From Verrucomicrobiota bacterium (GTDB lineage: Bacteria; Verrucomicrobiota; Verrucomicrobiia; Limisphaerales; JACRJZ01): a stretch of 64,000 nucleotides of DNA. Position 1 is the stretch's first letter; the number at the start of each line of letters is the position of its first letter. The position numbers and the translations under genes were made by a program. Below, piece after piece: positions 48,977 through 58,700 of the stretch. The notes below the pieces were generated by a model. The model ran no database searches and was not told the origin of the DNA. It was given only the letters and a program-made list of their open reading frames with translations. The stretch covers positions 17,279-81,278 of the forward strand of contig JACRJZ010000074.1 of assembly GCA_016219875.1 (NCBI GenBank). Direction: 5' to 3'.

Positions 48977-50749
48977 ATGAACTTGAAATCCGAAATCCGA
49001 ATCTCGAAATCCGAAACAAATTCGAAGGACCGAAGGAGCAATGTTCAAAACGGCTCCAATTCGTTGCGGGCCGTGCCGTGGTGGGTTTCGATCATTGGGA
49101 AATTCGGATTTGTTTCGGATTTCGGATTTCGTGCTTCGGATTTCGGATTTCGTGCTTCGGATTTCAGGGCGAAAGCCCCGTTGATTGGCGCGTCCGTCTT
49201 GCTGGCGGCGCTGCTCGGCACCGCCGCGCCCGGCGGGCGGCCGAATGTGTTCGAGAGCCAGGCCGCGCCGGCGCCGCAAAGCCGGATCGACGAATTGGTT
49301 TTCGGGAAGCTCCAACAACTGGGCCTCCAGCCGGCCGGGACGTGCTCGGACGCCGTATTCGTCCGGCGCGCGCACCTGGACATCATTGGCACGTTGCCCA
49401 CCGCCTACCAGGCGCGGGAATTCCTGCTCGACCGCAGCCCGGACAAGCGCCGCGTGCTGATCAACCGGCTGCTCGAGCGCGAGGAGTATGCGGATTACTG
49501 GGCCATGAAGTGGAGCGATCTGCTCCGGGTCAAGGCTGAGTTCCCCATCAACCTCTGGCCCAACGCGGCCCAGGCCTATCACCGGTGGATTCGCACGTCG
49601 ATCAAGGAGAACAAGCCCTACGACCAGTTTGTCCGCGAGTTGCTCACGGCGGGCGGCAGCAACTTCCGCGTGCCCCAAGTGAACTTCTACCGCGCGATGC
49701 AGAACAAGGACCCGCAGGGCATCGCGCAAACCGTGGCCCTGACGTTCATGGGCACGCGGGCCGAGCAGTGGCCCAAAGACCGGCTGGCCGGCCTGGCCGG
49801 CTTCTTCTCGCAGATCGGCTACAAGGACACGGCCGAGTGGAAGGAAGAGATCGTCTTCTTCGATTCGGGCAAGACCAACTCCCCGATGGCCGGCGGCGGG
49901 GAAGTGACCGCGGTTTTCCCCGATGGCACGAGCGCGCGGCTCTCGCCGGACAAAGACCCGCGCGAGGTCTTTGCCGACTGGCTGATCGAGCCGAAGAACC
50001 CGTGGTTCACGCGCAACATCGCCAACCGCGCTTGGTCCTGGCTGGTGGGGCGCGGCATTGTCCACGAGCCGGACGACCTCCGCCCCGACAATCCGCCGGT
50101 CCATCCTGAACTGCTGGCCTTGCTGGAGAAGGAATTGGTGTCCTCGCGCTACGACCTGAAACAGCTTTTCCGGCTGATCCTCAATTCCAAGACCTACCAG
50201 CTTTCCTCCCTCCCCAAGAGCGACGACCCGAAAGGCGAGGCCCACTTCGCCCATTACCCGCTGCGCCGGCTGGAGGCGGAGGTGTTGATCGACGCGCTGG
50301 ATCAGATCACCGGGACGACCGAGAAATACACCAGCGCCATCCCAGAGCCGTTCACGCACATTCCCGAAGGCCAGCGGTCGATCGCGCTGCCGGACGGCAG
50401 CATCACCAGTTCGTTCCTCGAGATGTTCGGGCGGCCGCCGCGCGACACCGGCCTGGAGTCCGAGCGCAACAACCGCCCCACGGCCGCGCAACGGCTGCAC
50501 TTGCTGAACTCCAGCCACATTCAGCGCAAGATCGAACAAAGTCGCATGGTCCAGGCGCTCTCAGCCAAGAGCGATCCACGCGAGATCGTCATCGGACTCT
50601 ACCTGGGGATTCTGTCGCGGTTTCCGACGGAAGAGGAAATCAAGACCGTGAGCGCCTACTCGCAATCCGGCGGCGTGAAGGGCCGCGAGGCGGTGGTCGA
50701 TGTGGCCTGGGCCTTGATGAACAGCGCGGAGTTTCTCTATCGGCATTGA
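48977..50749 (+). CDS. DUF1549/DUF1553-type protein with repeat-derived N-terminal region
   Basis: This 590-residue protein belongs to the planctomycete/verrucomicrobial DUF1549-DUF1553 group of exported proteins of unknown function, often linked to sulfatases and DUF1501 proteins. DUF1549 landmarks: FVRRAHLDIIGTLPTAYQAR, INRLLEREEYADYWAMKWSD and QIGYKDTAEW; DUF1553 landmarks: DWLIEPKNPWFTRNIANRAW, YDLKQLFRLILNSKTYQLSS and SAYSQSGGVKGREAVVDVAW. The first 65 residues are unusual: KSEIRISKSE and tandem heptapeptides (FGFRASD-FGFRASD) encoded by 7-nt repeats. A probable membrane segment APLIGASVLLAALLGTAAP follows. The start could be 48977 (ATG, used here) or downstream within the repeat region. 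The DUF1501 partner is absent. Confidence 0.8.
   Translation: MNLKSEIRISKSETNSKDRRSNVQNGSNSLRAVPWWVSIIGKFGFVSDFGFRASDFGFRASDFRAKAPLIGASVLLAALLGTAAPGGRPNVFESQAAPAPQSRIDELVFGKLQQLGLQPAGTCSDAVFVRRAHLDIIGTLPTAYQAREFLLDRSPDKRRVLINRLLEREEYADYWAMKWSDLLRVKAEFPINLWPNAAQAYHRWIRTSIKENKPYDQFVRELLTAGGSNFRVPQVNFYRAMQNKDPQGIAQTVALTFMGTRAEQWPKDRLAGLAGFFSQIGYKDTAEWKEEIVFFDSGKTNSPMAGGGEVTAVFPDGTSARLSPDKDPREVFADWLIEPKNPWFTRNIANRAWSWLVGRGIVHEPDDLRPDNPPVHPELLALLEKELVSSRYDLKQLFRLILNSKTYQLSSLPKSDDPKGEAHFAHYPLRRLEAEVLIDALDQITGTTEKYTSAIPEPFTHIPEGQRSIALPDGSITSSFLEMFGRPPRDTGLESERNNRPTAAQRLHLLNSSHIQRKIEQSRMVQALSAKSDPREIVIGLYLGILSRFPTEEEIKTVSAYSQSGGVKGREAVVDVAWALMNSAEFLYRH
48983..49166. repeat. Heptamer-periodic inverted pair inside the start of the DUF1549 gene
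   Basis: Left TGAAATC, CGAAATC, CGAATCT, CGAAATC (48984-49011); right TTCGGAT, TTCGGAT, TTCGTGC, TTCGGAT, TTCGGAT, TTCGTGC, TTCGGAT (49117-49166). Between them are about 90 bp. Three heptamers make 21 nt, so the frame survives and a 7-residue peptide repeat results. Confidence 0.8.
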
Positions 50750-50771
50750 GCCTGAACGGGGCAGTCGGAGT

Positions 50772-51029
50772 GAGCCACAGATGGCACGGATGACACCGAT
50801 GGAAAACTTGAAGGAGAGAAGCCTCAGGACTCCTGATCCCACGCCGGGAAGTTGAGGCCGTGTGGAACAACGCTGATCCCCAACCGCCGGGTCTGGGGAC
50901 CCGGCCTACAGCTCTCGCGCGACCCTGTAGGCCCGGTGCCCTCACCGGGCGGGCCACGTCATTTCCTCGCGATCAAGAGTCCTGGGCCTGCCTCTCTGTT
51001 TCTGTGCCATCTGTGCCATCTGTGGCTCC
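50772..51029. repeat. Nested repeat: 9-nt-periodic inverted pair around a GGCCCGGTG palindrome
   Basis: Outer left CACAGATGG, CACGGATGA, CACCGATGG (50776-50802) faces right TGCCATCTG, TGCCATCTG, TGGCTC (51005-51028). Inside, at 50886-50955, lies copy 3 of the GGCCCGGTG family (GCCGGGTCTGGGGACCCGGC; CCCGGTGCCCTCACCGGGCG). It fills the 311-bp gap between the convergent DUF1549 and NarL-type genes; nothing else is seen. Confidence 0.75.
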
Positions 51030-51060
51030 CTCACTGCCGGATCCAGGTCCTGACCGTGGC

Positions 51061-51708
51061 TCACGCCTTCACGATCCCTTCGCGGACGGCGTAGCGGGTC
51101 AGTTCCGCGGTGCTGCCGCAGCCCAGCTTGGTCATCAGGCGCGCGCGGTAGGTTTCGACGGTTTTCACACTCACGCCCAGTTGGGCGGCGATCTCTTTCG
51201 TCCGCAGTCCGTCGGCGGTCAGACGCAACACCTCCCGTTCCCGCGCCGAGAGGGCCGGGGTGGCGGAGCCGGTCCGGGCGGCCAGCATTTTCCGATAGTC
51301 GCCGACCACCACCGTCGCGATGTCGGGGCAAAGGTAGGTCTTGCCCCGCATGACCGCCTCGATGGCGTCGAACAACTCCTCCGCGGCGCTGGTCTTGAGG
51401 ACGTAGCCCGCCACGCCCAACTGCAGGGCTTCACTGACGAAAGCCGGATCGGGATTGGCGGAGAGCACCAGAATCCTGAGCGCCGGATGCCGCGCCAGCA
51501 ACTGGCGTGACACTTCCAGGCCGCTGCCGTCGGGGAGGTGGAGGTCCATGAGCACCAGATCGGGCGCGCCGTGCTCGACGCATTCGAGGGCGGCTTGGCC
51601 ATCGGCGGCCTCGCCCACCACGGTGAAGCCGGCGCGCTGGCTCAGCATCAGGCGCAGCCCGTCGCGGAACAGGCGGTGATCGTCCACCAGGAGAAGGCGC
51701 GTGCTCAT
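51061..51708 (-). CDS. NarL/FixJ-family response regulator
   Basis: This 215-residue protein has a receiver (RLLLVDDHRLFRDGLRLMLS, LVLMDLHLPDGSGLEVSRQL with the phospho-Asp, ILVLSANPDPAFVSEALQLG, GYVLKTSAAEELFDAI with the Lys) and a LuxR-type helix-turn-helix at about 150-210 (LSAREREVLRLTADGLRTKE, then VSVKTVETYRARLMTKLGCG). It should bind DNA when phosphorylated. It is the last gene of the minus-strand signalling cluster, 101 bp after the hybrid kinase stop, with a GTAGCAGCC palindrome between them that could affect read-through. It is the only DNA-binding output in either signalling cluster of the window. Confidence 0.93.
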   Translation of the reverse strand: MSTRLLLVDDHRLFRDGLRLMLSQRAGFTVVGEAADGQAALECVEHGAPDLVLMDLHLPDGSGLEVSRQLLARHPALRILVLSANPDPAFVSEALQLGVAGYVLKTSAAEELFDAIEAVMRGKTYLCPDIATVVVGDYRKMLAARTGSATPALSAREREVLRLTADGLRTKEIAAQLGVSVKTVETYRARLMTKLGCGSTAELTRYAVREGIVKA

Positions 51709-51723
51709 GAGGCGATTTCAAAA

Positions 51724-51797
51724 CCCCGTAGCAGCCGACGTGAGGAGGCTCTGTTTCCGTTGGAGTTTGAGCCTCCTCACGTCGGCTGCTACGGGGT
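51724..51797. repeat. GTAGCAGCCGACGTGAGG palindrome, copy 3, between two signalling genes
   Basis: CCCCGTAGCAGCCGACGTGA (from 51724) and TCACGTCGGCTGCTACGGGG (to 51797), with loop TGTTTCCGTTGGAGTTT. It lies between the hybrid kinase stop (51810) and the regulator start (51708) on the same strand. A stem this long in the transcript could end or weaken it. Confidence 0.85.
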
Positions 51798-51809
51798 TGA
51801 AAGAAGTGC

Positions 51810-54800
51810 TCATGGCGCGGCTTTCCCGTCCAGGCAATCCCGCACGCAGCGGGCCATCGTCTTGGGCGAGTAGGGCTTGGCAAGGAAGCGGAAGCTTTGC
51901 AGCGCCTCCGGACCCAGATGCACGAGGTCCGCGCTGTAGCCGCTGGAGATGATGACTTTCAACTCCGGCTTCTGCGCGCGCAGATGGTCCGCCAACTCCA
52001 AGCCGGTCATCCCTTTGGGCATGACCATGTCCGTGAGGAGCAAGTCCACCCGCCCGGCGCATTCCTCCCACCGTTGCAGAGCTTCCAGGCCGTGGCGCGC
52101 TTCCAGCACGACGTAACCGAGACGGCCCAGGCTGGCAGCCACGGTCCGGCGCACCAGGTCATCGTCTTCCACCACAAAAATGGTTTCCGTTCCTCGAGGG
52201 CTTGGCTCCTCCGCCGGGGCGGGTCCCGCGTTCGCGGGCTCGGCGGACGGCAGGTACACCCGGAAGGTCGTCCCGCGGCCCACGGCGCTTTCCACGCTGA
52301 CCCAGCCCTGGTGCTGTTTCACGATGCCGTACACCGTGGCCAGGCCGAGACCGGTGCCTTGGCCCGCCTCCTTGGTGGTGAAAAACGGCTCGAAGATTTG
52401 TTTCAACACGGCTTCATTCATCCCGCAGCCGGTGTCCGCCACGCTCAGGCAGACGAAGGAGCCAGCGCGGGCTTCGGGCTGAGTCGCGGCTTCCGCCGGG
52501 GCGATTTCGGCAAGCTGCGTCTGCAGCGTCAGCCGTCCGCCCTTGGGCATGGCATCGCGGGCGTTCACGCACAAATTCATCAACACCTGCTCCAACATGC
52601 CGGCGTCGGCCTCCACGCTCATCGGTTTGCCGGCGCGGTGCCAGGCCATTTCCACGTGTTCGCCCAGGATGCGCCGGAGCATTTTCAACAAGCCGTCCAC
52701 CACGTCATTCAGGTCCAGGTTCCGGATCTGCATCGTCTGGCGGCGGCTGAAGAGGAGCAACTGGCGCGTCAGACTGGCCGCCATGTTGGCCCCTTTCTCG
52801 ATCTCCTTGAGGGCGGCGGCGATCTCCGGGTGCAAGTGCGGCGAGTCCTCCAGGAGCTGCAATTGGATGATGATGGCCGCGAGAATGTTGTTGAAGTCGT
52901 GGGCCACGCCTCCAGCCAGTTGGCCGATGCTGTCGAGCCGCTGGGCGCGCAGGAACTGGGTTTCGAGTTTTTTCTTCTCGGTGATGTCAGTGTTGATGAC
53001 GAGGACCGACTTGGGACGGCCTTGGTCATCGCGCATCAAGGTCCAGCGGCTGCTTACGAACACCTCCCGCTGGTCCTTGGTGTGGAGGCGCAGCTCGCCG
53101 GCCCATTGGCCGGTGCGGAGCAACTCCTGCAGGTCCGATTCCAGCGACTGGGGATCGCGCCCGATCAGTTCCGCGACGCTGCGGCCGACCGCTTCTTCGG
53201 GCGTCCAGCCGTAGAGCTTCACTGCGCCGCGGTTCCAATAGAGGACGCGGTGCTCGAGGTCGCGCACCACGATGGCATCCTGGGCCAGGTCCAGCAAATG
53301 AGCTTGGGCGCGGGTCTTCTCTTCCGCGCGCAGGCGTTGGAGGGCGCCCCCGCAGTGGTCGGCCAGCGCCTGGAGGCACTGCAAGTCCTCTTCCGTATAG
53401 GCGTTGGGACGGTAGCTCTGGATGGAAAGGAGGCCGGTGATGTGGTCGCCGTGGCGCGCGGGCACCAACATGATGGAAGCCGAGGGCCGGCTGGTGTCGC
53501 CGAACGGCGGAGAATCCGGGGAGAACTCCGGTTGGAGCCCGCGCAGGATGAGTTGGGCGCCGCTTTGAAGGGTCCGCCGGGCGCGCGGCGAAGGGGCCGA
53601 GTCCGAGAAGCTGGCGGGCACTTCGACTCGCCGGCCCTCCAGGATGTCCATGCGGACCACGGCATGAACGGTGTCGGTTTCGGCCGAATACACATCGAGT
53701 GCGCAGGCATCCCAGCCAAACAGTTCGTCTGCCGCTTGAAGAATGATGTCCGCCGCCTCCCGCGGGGTGGTCGCGGTGTTGAGCCGGTAGCCCAAGGTCG
53801 CGAAGGCGGCGGTGCGGTGCTCGGCCCGTTTGCGCTCGGTGATGTCGCGGCTCACGCCCACCAGCCGGGTAATGCCGCCCTGCTCGTCCCGCAACGGCAC
53901 TTTGGTGGTCAACAGCCAGCGAATGCGGCCCGCCGGGTCCACCGTGCTTTCCTCGCGGTTGACCAAGGGCTGGCCCGACTGGAAAACGGCCTGCTCGTCG
54001 GCGTAATACTGCGCCGCCAATTCCGCCGAGAACACGTCCCGATCCATTTTGCCCGTCACTTCCGCTTGGGTGGCCGCCTTGAGCAGGGTCCGATGGGCGC
54101 GATTGTTGAGGACGAACCGGCACTGCGCATCCTTGACCCAAATGTAGTCCGGCACGTTGTCGATCAGCGTCTGCAACAGGTTTCGTTCGTGGGCCAGCGT
54201 CCGCTCCGCCTGCTTGCGTTCGGTGACGTTGCGGAACAAGGTCAGGAGCCGCATCTGGCCGCTGCGCAGTTCGAGATAGGAATTGGAGATGTCCAAGTCG
54301 AGGACCTGGCCGGACTTGAACGTCATGCGCCGTTCTTCGCGAGGCGGGATTTCGCCGCGGGCAAAGCGTTCGCGGTAGTGGCGCAGCATATCAGCGTGTC
54401 GCTGCTCGGTGCGGTAGAGGACGGTGAAGGGCCGCCCTTCCAGTTCCTCGCGCGGCATCTGGGCCAGTTGACAATAGGCCTCGTTCACGGCCACGAGGAT
54501 CCCCTCCGGGTCGGTCAGCCTCATGCCATCGACCGAGTGCTCCCACACGGCGCGGAAGCGCATCTCCGAATCGCGCAGCGCGGCCAGCGTCTCCCTCTGG
54601 GCGCGGGCCGCTTCCACGTCCCGCAGGGCGCGGCGCACCGCCACGCCCACCCGGTGCAAGCGTTGCTTCAACACGTAATCCGTGGCGCCGTGATGGAGGG
54701 CGTCGATGGCGTTTTCTTCGCCGAGGCTGCCGGAGACGAAGATGAACGGCACTTCCGGCCGCTCCTTCCGGGCCACTTGCAGGGCGGACAGACCGTCGTA

Positions 54801-54986
54801 CGCGGGCAGCGAGTAGTCGGCCAGGATCAGGTCAAGCGCGGGGTCCCGCAACCCGGCCAGGAAATCCGCCTCCGTCCAGACCCGGGTGGCGCGGAACTGG
54901 ATGCCCTCCCGGCGCAACTCGCGCTGGACCAGTTCCGCATCGGCGGCGTGGTCTTCGAGCAAGAGGAGGTGGAGTTCGGAAGTCAT
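51810..54986 (-). CDS. Hybrid histidine kinase REC-PAS-PAS-GAF-PAS-HisKA-HATPase-REC
   Basis: The protein has 1058 residues and no membrane helix. An N-terminal receiver (LHLLLLEDHAADAELVQREL, LDLILADYSLPAYDGLSALQ) is followed by two PAS domains (about 140-390, the second ending DITERKRAEHRTAAF). A GAF domain covers about 395-560 (AADIILQAADELFGWDACAL, LLSIQSYRPNAYTEEDLQCL). A third PAS (LLDLAQDAIVVRDLEHRVLY to DITEKKKLE) leads to the H-box QLAGGVAHDFNNILAAIIIQ (His near 695), N-box LMNLCVNARDAMPKGG, G-box GTGLGLATVYGIVKQHQGWV and a C-terminal receiver (IFVVEDDDLVRRTVAASLGR, LLLTDMVMPKGMTGLELADH). It has the same core type as the hybrid at 42273. The receiver gene lies 22 nt upstream. Confidence 0.92.
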   Translation of the reverse strand: MTSELHLLLLEDHAADAELVQRELRREGIQFRATRVWTEADFLAGLRDPALDLILADYSLPAYDGLSALQVARKERPEVPFIFVSGSLGEENAIDALHHGATDYVLKQRLHRVGVAVRRALRDVEAARAQRETLAALRDSEMRFRAVWEHSVDGMRLTDPEGILVAVNEAYCQLAQMPREELEGRPFTVLYRTEQRHADMLRHYRERFARGEIPPREERRMTFKSGQVLDLDISNSYLELRSGQMRLLTLFRNVTERKQAERTLAHERNLLQTLIDNVPDYIWVKDAQCRFVLNNRAHRTLLKAATQAEVTGKMDRDVFSAELAAQYYADEQAVFQSGQPLVNREESTVDPAGRIRWLLTTKVPLRDEQGGITRLVGVSRDITERKRAEHRTAAFATLGYRLNTATTPREAADIILQAADELFGWDACALDVYSAETDTVHAVVRMDILEGRRVEVPASFSDSAPSPRARRTLQSGAQLILRGLQPEFSPDSPPFGDTSRPSASIMLVPARHGDHITGLLSIQSYRPNAYTEEDLQCLQALADHCGGALQRLRAEEKTRAQAHLLDLAQDAIVVRDLEHRVLYWNRGAVKLYGWTPEEAVGRSVAELIGRDPQSLESDLQELLRTGQWAGELRLHTKDQREVFVSSRWTLMRDDQGRPKSVLVINTDITEKKKLETQFLRAQRLDSIGQLAGGVAHDFNNILAAIIIQLQLLEDSPHLHPEIAAALKEIEKGANMAASLTRQLLLFSRRQTMQIRNLDLNDVVDGLLKMLRRILGEHVEMAWHRAGKPMSVEADAGMLEQVLMNLCVNARDAMPKGGRLTLQTQLAEIAPAEAATQPEARAGSFVCLSVADTGCGMNEAVLKQIFEPFFTTKEAGQGTGLGLATVYGIVKQHQGWVSVESAVGRGTTFRVYLPSAEPANAGPAPAEEPSPRGTETIFVVEDDDLVRRTVAASLGRLGYVVLEARHGLEALQRWEECAGRVDLLLTDMVMPKGMTGLELADHLRAQKPELKVIISSGYSADLVHLGPEALQSFRFLAKPYSPKTMARCVRDCLDGKAAP

Positions 54987-55008
54987 GCGAGGAACTGGTT
55001 CGTGAGGT

Positions 55009-55476
55009 TCAGTGCGCCTCGGCTTTGGCCCGCGGCTCGGGCGGCTGGTTCAAGAGGAGCCAGTACATGCCCAGTTGCGCCACGGCTTCGGAGAAGTTGT
55101 CGAAGTTCACCGGCTTGACGATGTAGCTGTTCACGCCCAGCTCGTAGCTCCGCACGACGTCCTTCTCTTCCTTGGAGGACGTGAGCACGATCACTGGGAT
55201 GGTCTTGGCCTTGGAGTCTTCCTTGACCTGGCGCAAGACCTCCAGGCCATCCACCTTGGGCAGCTTCAAATCCAGCAGAATGACTTTGGGCCGGTTCAGG
55301 ATGTGCCCGCTGGCGCGGTGGTTGTTGCCGAAGATGAACTCCAGCGCGGCGGCGCCGTCTTTCACCCAGACGAGCTTGTTGGTGAGGTTGCGTTTCTTCA
55401 AGGCGCGCATGGCCAGTTCCGCATCGCGCGGATTGTCTTCGACGAGCAGGATTTCGACTTCGTAGGTGGAGTTCAT
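55009..55476 (-). CDS. Stand-alone Rcp1-like response regulator (second copy)
   Basis: This 155-residue single receiver has [40 protein letters not shown] with the phospho-Asp, [20 protein letters not shown] and [20 protein letters not shown] with the Lys. It is clearly related to the receiver at 41816 (matching ...RxYxLGVNSYIxKPVxFD... pattern). No output domain. The Met at 55476 begins the domain; a Met 24 codons upstream would read into repeat sequence. The hybrid kinase starts 22 nt downstream; the giant kinase ends 254 bp upstream, with a repeat between. Confidence 0.93.
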   Translation of the reverse strand: MNSTYEVEILLVEDNPRDAELAMRALKKRNLTNKLVWVKDGAAALEFIFGNNHRASGHILNRPKVILLDLKLPKVDGLEVLRQVKEDSKAKTIPVIVLTSSKEEKDVVRSYELGVNSYIVKPVNFDNFSEAVAQLGMYWLLLNQPPEPRAKAEAH

Positions 55477-55523
55477 GGTTGGATGGGTTGACCGGTCACT
55501 AAGCCGTATCCATGCAGTCGAGG

Positions 55524-55690
55524 GAACCACGAAATACACGAAATACACGAAAACAAGGCTGAACCGCGGTGGGGAGCGGAGGCTCCGGCGTCACCAAAAG
55601 GTGACCGCGCTGAGGGAACTTCCCGTTCCCAGGCCAACCACGGTCTTCTTGGGTCTTCCTTTCGTGTGTTTCGTGTCTTTCGTGGTTCCA
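55524..55690. repeat. 9-nt-periodic inverted pair (CACGAAATA) between giant kinase and receiver
   Basis: Left CACGAAATA, CACGAAATA, CACGAAAAC (55528-55554); right TTTCGTGTG, TTTCGTGTC, TTTCGTGGT (55660-55686). The 105-bp centre includes GGTCACC-type inverted bits (GTCACCAAAAGGTGAC, 55590-55605). Same design as the 7-nt arrays but with period 9. It fills most of the 254-bp gap. Confidence 0.8.
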
Positions 55691-55730
55691 CTGAATTGTT
55701 ACGGCTAAGGTCGTTCTCTGAATCGCGTCG

Positions 55731-58700
55731 TCACGCTTGGGTTATCGGCAGCGTGAAGTAAAATACTGAGCCTTTTTCAAGCTCTCCTTCCGCCCAGACG
55801 CGCCCGCCGTGACGGTGGATCACGCGCTGGACCAGCGCCAGCCCGACGCCGGTGCCTTCAAACTCGTCTTCCGTGTGCAGCCGCTGGAACACGCCGAAGA
55901 GCTTCCCGGCATACCGCATGTCGAAGCCCACGCCGTTGTCCTTCACGTAATAGACGGCTTCGTGGCCTTCCACGCGGCCGCCCATCTCGATCTCCGCCAG
56001 CGCCCGGGGCCGGGTGTATTTGATGGCGTTGGCCAGGAGGTTGGCCAGCGCCTGGCGCAGCATCGCCCGGTCGCCTTGCGCCGGCGGCAGCGGCTGGAGC
56101 GTGAAGCGGAGGCGGCGCTCCGGGGCGAGCGCGGCGCATTCCTCATAAACGCTCCGGGCCAGGGTCTCCATGTTGATCGGGACCGGCTGCTGGGCCTGCC
56201 GGCCAATCCGGGAAAACATGAGCAGATCGTCGATCAACTGGCCCATGCGCTTGGCTTCGGAGCAAACGATGCCCAGCACGCGCTGGCCTTCCGCGTCGAA
56301 CTTCGATCCGTAGTCTTCGGCCAGGATGCCCGTAAAGCCGTCGATGACCCGCAGCGGGGCGCGGAGGTCGTGCGAGACCGAGTAAGAGAACGCCTCCAGT
56401 TCCTTGTTGGCGGCGGCGAGCTGGGCGGTGCGCTCGACGACGCGTTGTTCGAGGGTTTGGTTCAAACGGAGGATTTCCTCCTCGGCCTGCTTCAGTTCCT
56501 CGATATCGGTGCAAGTGCCAAACCATTTGACAATGTGGTCGGACGCATCGCACAGCGGCGTGCCGCGAATCAGCCACCACCGATAGACGCCGTCCTTCCG
56601 TCGCAAGCGGACTTCGAGCGAATAAATGCCTCGGTTCTGCGTCGCGTGCTGCCAAGCATCCCAGGATCTCTGTTTATCGTCAGGGTGGAAGGGAATATTC
56701 CAGCCGTGGCCGTAGCTTTCCTCCAGCGTCAGGCCCGTGTAATCCACCCAGCGCTGATTGAAATAGATATTCCAGCCGTCTGGCCGGGTAGCCCAGACGA
56801 TCTGCGGCACGGCCTCGGCGAGGGTCCGAAACGATTCTTCGCTCTCGCGCAACGCCGCCTCCGACCGTTTGCGCTCGGTGATGTCCAACGCCGTACCCAA
56901 AACGGCGGGCTGGCCGGCGAAGGTGGTGGCGGTGCCCAGCACCTCCACCGCCCGCCGCTCGCCATCCTTGCGCAAGGCGGTGAATTCGTAGCGCAGGGCT
57001 TGGCTCTCCCCGGTCTGACGACGAGCGAGGTTCTCGGCCACGCGGGCGCGGTCTTCCTCCGCCACCGTGACCGCCACCGACGGCAACGCGTGCAGTTCCT
57101 CCGGCGTGTAACCGAGGATGCGGGCCTCGGCGTCGTTCACATATAGGAAACGCCCATTCTGAATGAGGTAAACGCCGACAAGCGACTCCTCGGTCAAGGC
57201 CCGAAACTTTGCTTCGCTCTCGCGCAAAGCCGCCTCCGACCGCTTGCGCTCGGTGATGTCCTGCACCGCGCCGACGATCTGCCTGGGCCGTCCCTGCGGA
57301 TCGAACGCGATTTCGGCGCGCTCCAGGACCACGCGCTCCGTGCCGTCCGGCCGTACGATCCGGTGCTCGAACTGGTAAGGCCGTTTCTCGACGATGGCCT
57401 CGGCCAGACTTTGCTGGACGCGCGGCCGGTCGTCCGGGTGGACGTGCTCGAAGAAGAGCGCGTTGGTGGCTTCGACCTCGCCCGGCGCGTAGCCGAAAAT
57501 GCGATAGACCTCGTCGGACCAGCGCAACGGGTTGGCCGAGAGATCGTCGGGGTTCCGAACTTCGATCTCCCACGCGCCCAAGTGGGCCATCTGCCCGGCT
57601 TGCGCCAGGACCGCCTGGCTGCGGCGCAGCGCCTCTTCCGCGCGTTTGCGCTCGTTGATGTCCAGCGTGATGCCGCCCAACCACGGCGCCGCGCCCGCCT
57701 GGGCGATGGGGAACTTGCGGGTTACCCAGGTCCGGCCGGCAAACGTCTCTTCAATTTCCACGGGCTGGCCCGTGGCGAGGACGCGCCGGTCATCCGCGGT
57801 GGTCTTCTCTGCGAAGTCGGGCGGAAACAGATCGGAGTTCCGCTTGCCCAGCAAGCTCGCGGCTTCCATCCCGAGGTAGGTGGCGAATCCATCGTTGGCA
57901 AACAACACCTGCCCGTCGGCGTTCTTGATGTAAGCCAGCCCCGGCAGGTGCCGCATGAAGCTGCGGAATTGGTTCTCGGATTTGCGCAGCGCCTCTTCCG
58001 CCCGTTTGCGCTCCGTGATGTCGAAGAGAATGCCCTGCGTGCCGACGATCCGGCCATCCGACCCGAGAACCGGCGCTTTGACGACGTGCAAGTGCTGCCG
58101 GGTGCCATCCGCCAGGAGGCGCTCCTCCTCCAATTCCAGGCGCAAGCCGGTCTGCATGATCTGGGCATGATGCCCGCCGCCTTCCGTAGCCAACCCTATT
58201 GCCGTGGCCACCTCGAGGTTCCCGGGGGAGCGCTCCGCCAGGGCCGACGAGAATTCCTCCGCCGTCTTGCCCAGATAGTGGGCCGGCTCGAAGCCGCCGA
58301 TCTGGCAAAACCAGGCATTGACGAACACGTAGCGCCCCTGCGCGTCTTTGCGGAACACCCCGGCCGGCATCTGTTGCACCAGCGACTGGTAGAGCGCCTC
58401 CGATTCCTGCAAGGCCCGTTCGGCCTGCTTGCGTTTGGTGATGTCCAGTTGGATGCCGAGGATGCGGACCGGTTTTCCGGCTTCGTCGAAAATCGTCTGT
58501 CCATGCACCAGTCCCCAGCGCTCGCGGCCGTCCCGCAAGCGGAAATGCAATTCCGCGTGGAAGACGCCGTCTCCGGTTCGGGCGCGCTGCTGCGCGGCGG
58601 CATGAACGTCGAACGAGTCGGGGTGCAGCAATTCAAGAAACGCCTCCGGCGCGCCGGAGAAGGTGCCTGGCTCGCAGCCCATCAGCCGTTCCTGGCCCGC

